Shown here: positions 63,040 through 64,000 of the stretch, piece by piece
How the letters are laid out: each line of letters opens with the position of its first letter
How positions within the stretch are numbered: position 1 is the first letter of the stretch
Assembly (NCBI RefSeq): GCF_900110275.1
Contig: NZ_FODC01000002.1
Location: 124,001 to 188,000, forward strand
DNA: 64,000 nt
Direction: 5' to 3'
Origin: Duganella sp. CF517
GTDB lineage: Bacteria > Pseudomonadota > Gammaproteobacteria > Burkholderiales > Burkholderiaceae_D
Translations under genes and position numbers: made by a program
The notes under the pieces: model-generated
The model's database searches: none
The model's input: the letters and a program-made list of their open reading frames with translations, nothing else
What the model was told of the DNA's origin: nothing

Positions 63040-64000
63040 TCACTCGTCGTCGAACGCCAGCGCCGCCGGCAACGAGAACGTCACCGTCGTCCCGGCACCG
63101 GGCGCGGAGGCGATCCGCATGCCGCCGCACAGCAGGGCGACGCGCTCGCGCACGCCGACCAGTCCCCAATGGCCGGGCGCGTCGTGCGCGGCCGCATCGG
63201 AGCACTCGAAGCCGGTGCCGTCGTCCCTGACGCAGCCGTGCAGTCCGGCCGCGTCATAGGTGATCAACACCTCGATGGCGCTGGCGCGGGCGTGCTTGTA
63301 GGCGTTGAGCACGGCCTCGTTGATGATGCGGTACCACTGATAGTCGATCCCGGGCTTCAAGGCGCGCGCGGCGCCCTTGACCTCCAGCGTGAACGGCACC
63401 TGGTGATGCTCGGCCAGGCTGGCGCCGGCGTAGCCGATCGAGTCGGCAAAGCCGGAGCTGACCTGCTGGTAGACGCGCAGTTCCTGCACCCGCTCGCGTC
63501 CCTCGGTGATGACTTTTTCAGCGCTGTCGAGCGCCTGCTCCATATTTTTCCGCAACGCCGCGTCGGCCGGCACCGCATTGGCGATCGACTGGAATTGCAG
63601 CAGCATGCCCTGGACGCCCTGCAGCAGGGTGTCGTGCAGCTCGCGCGCTATCCTGTCGCGCTCGGCCTGCCTCACGTTCTCGCGCGCCATCAATTCCCGG
63701 AACCTGGTGCGCAGCCGCAGATGGTAGGCGTACCACAGCAGCGCCAGCGCGAGCAGCGCGCAAGCGGCCTTGAACCAGGCCGTCTGCACGATCGTGGGCG
63801 GCACTTCGAGTTCCGTCAGCAACGTCGCGGGACCGGCGACATCGTCGCGATTGACCGCCTGCGCCATCAAGCGATAGCGCCCCGGTGGCAAGCTGGTGTA
63901 CTCCGCCTTGCGCTGTTTTGCCAGCGGCGTCCACCCGGCATCGTAGCCCTCGAGCTTGTACCTGAAGCGCAGTTGCTCGCCCGACGTGACCGCCGGCGAC
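63040..64000 (-). CDS. NarL-type sensor histidine kinase with Y_Y_Y domain (partial, runs off right edge)
   Basis: The frame is open to the right edge, so the N-terminus, probably a propeller sensor, is missing. Visible are the end of a Y_Y_Y domain (EGYDAGWTPLAKQRKAEY, LPPGRYRLMAQA), a membrane helix (ACALLALALLWYAYHL) and the HisKA_3 box with the phosphorylated His (RIARELHDTLLQGVQGML). A HATPase domain (NEAVLNAYKHARA, RDDGTGFE, GHWGLVGVRERV) completes it. It would phosphorylate a LuxR-type response regulator. Its true partner probably lies outside the window. Confidence 0.92.
   Translation of the reverse strand, partial: SPAVTSGEQLRFRYKLEGYDAGWTPLAKQRKAEYTSLPPGRYRLMAQAVNRDDVAGPATLLTELEVPPTIVQTAWFKAACALLALALLWYAYHLRLRTRFRELMARENVRQAERDRIARELHDTLLQGVQGMLLQFQSIANAVPADAALRKNMEQALDSAEKVITEGRERVQELRVYQQVSSGFADSIGYAGASLAEHHQVPFTLEVKGAARALKPGIDYQWYRIINEAVLNAYKHARASAIEVLITYDAAGLHGCVRDDGTGFECSDAAAHDAPGHWGLVGVRERVALLCGGMRIASAPGAGTTVTFSLPAALAFDDE

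Overview
The window is high-GC bacterial chromosome. Gene content and gene order point to a betaproteobacterium of the Oxalobacteraceae (Massilia/Duganella/Janthinobacterium type). The clues are the exbB-exbD-lpxK-trm112-kdsB-adk run with xseA nearby, a K+-independent-type H+-pyrophosphatase, a DUF4148 protein, a DUF4347/DUF4214 giant adhesin, and very large Y_Y_Y/propeller sensors. This placement is inferred from gene content, not from a database search. No rRNA, tRNA, CRISPR array, integrase or complete insertion sequence was recognised.

Layout. 0-9 kb (mostly minus strand): a propeller/GAF sensor cut by the left edge, a patatin lipase, periplasmic gamma-glutamyltransferase, an acyl-CoA-type SDR with a perfect 16-bp palindrome upstream, a methyltransferase-like protein and a small secreted protein. 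9-15.5 kb: hppA, then the envelope/nucleotide housekeeping run adk, kdsB, trm112, lpxK, exbD, exbB. The lpxK gene carries an in-frame REP-like insertion. 15.5-26.1 kb: an accessory island. A degenerate tandem array of about 150-180-bp units, each carrying a DnaA-box sequence, lies upstream of exbB. It is followed by a five-gene plus-strand run: tail-collar protein, GNAT acetyltransferase, Asp/Asn-hydroxylase-sulfotransferase fusion, sulfotransferase, and a 1872-residue adhesin. A further copy of the same DnaA-box unit lies on the far side, just before xseA, so the island appears to sit inside the old exbB-xseA intergenic array.

26-38 kb: xseA; glk divergent from a LacI regulator with two TGAAA-type operators between them; sodB; a YghZ-like aldo/keto reductase; small accessory proteins; then an AaeAB-like efflux operon (outer-membrane factor, MarR, FUSC pump, DUF1656, HlyD adaptor). 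38-47 kb: an SDR, a small membrane protein, a cobalamin-riboswitch-controlled TonB receptor (btuB), a DODA-type extradiol dioxygenase, the YlqF/RbgA GTPase, an OPT transporter, a REP-like inverted repeat next to a decayed S9 peptidase, and a histone-deacetylase-family enzyme. 47-52 kb: a tightly overlapping MoxR-DUF58-TgpA-MltB operon. 52-56 kb: a small HTH protein behind a long AT-rich leader, cysM, and a cNMP-binding thioredoxin-reductase-like flavoprotein without the CxxC motif. 56-64 kb: a minus-strand run of an atypical LuxR regulator, cysteine hydrolase, alpha/beta hydrolase and SDR, facing a large winged-helix/NB-ARC/TPR regulator. Then come an unrecognised protein and a NarL-type histidine kinase cut by the right edge.

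The most novel material is the DnaA-box array and the adhesin/collar cassette with its hydroxylase, sulfotransferase and acetyltransferase genes. That cassette looks like a surface-protein modification system, but this function is inferred.
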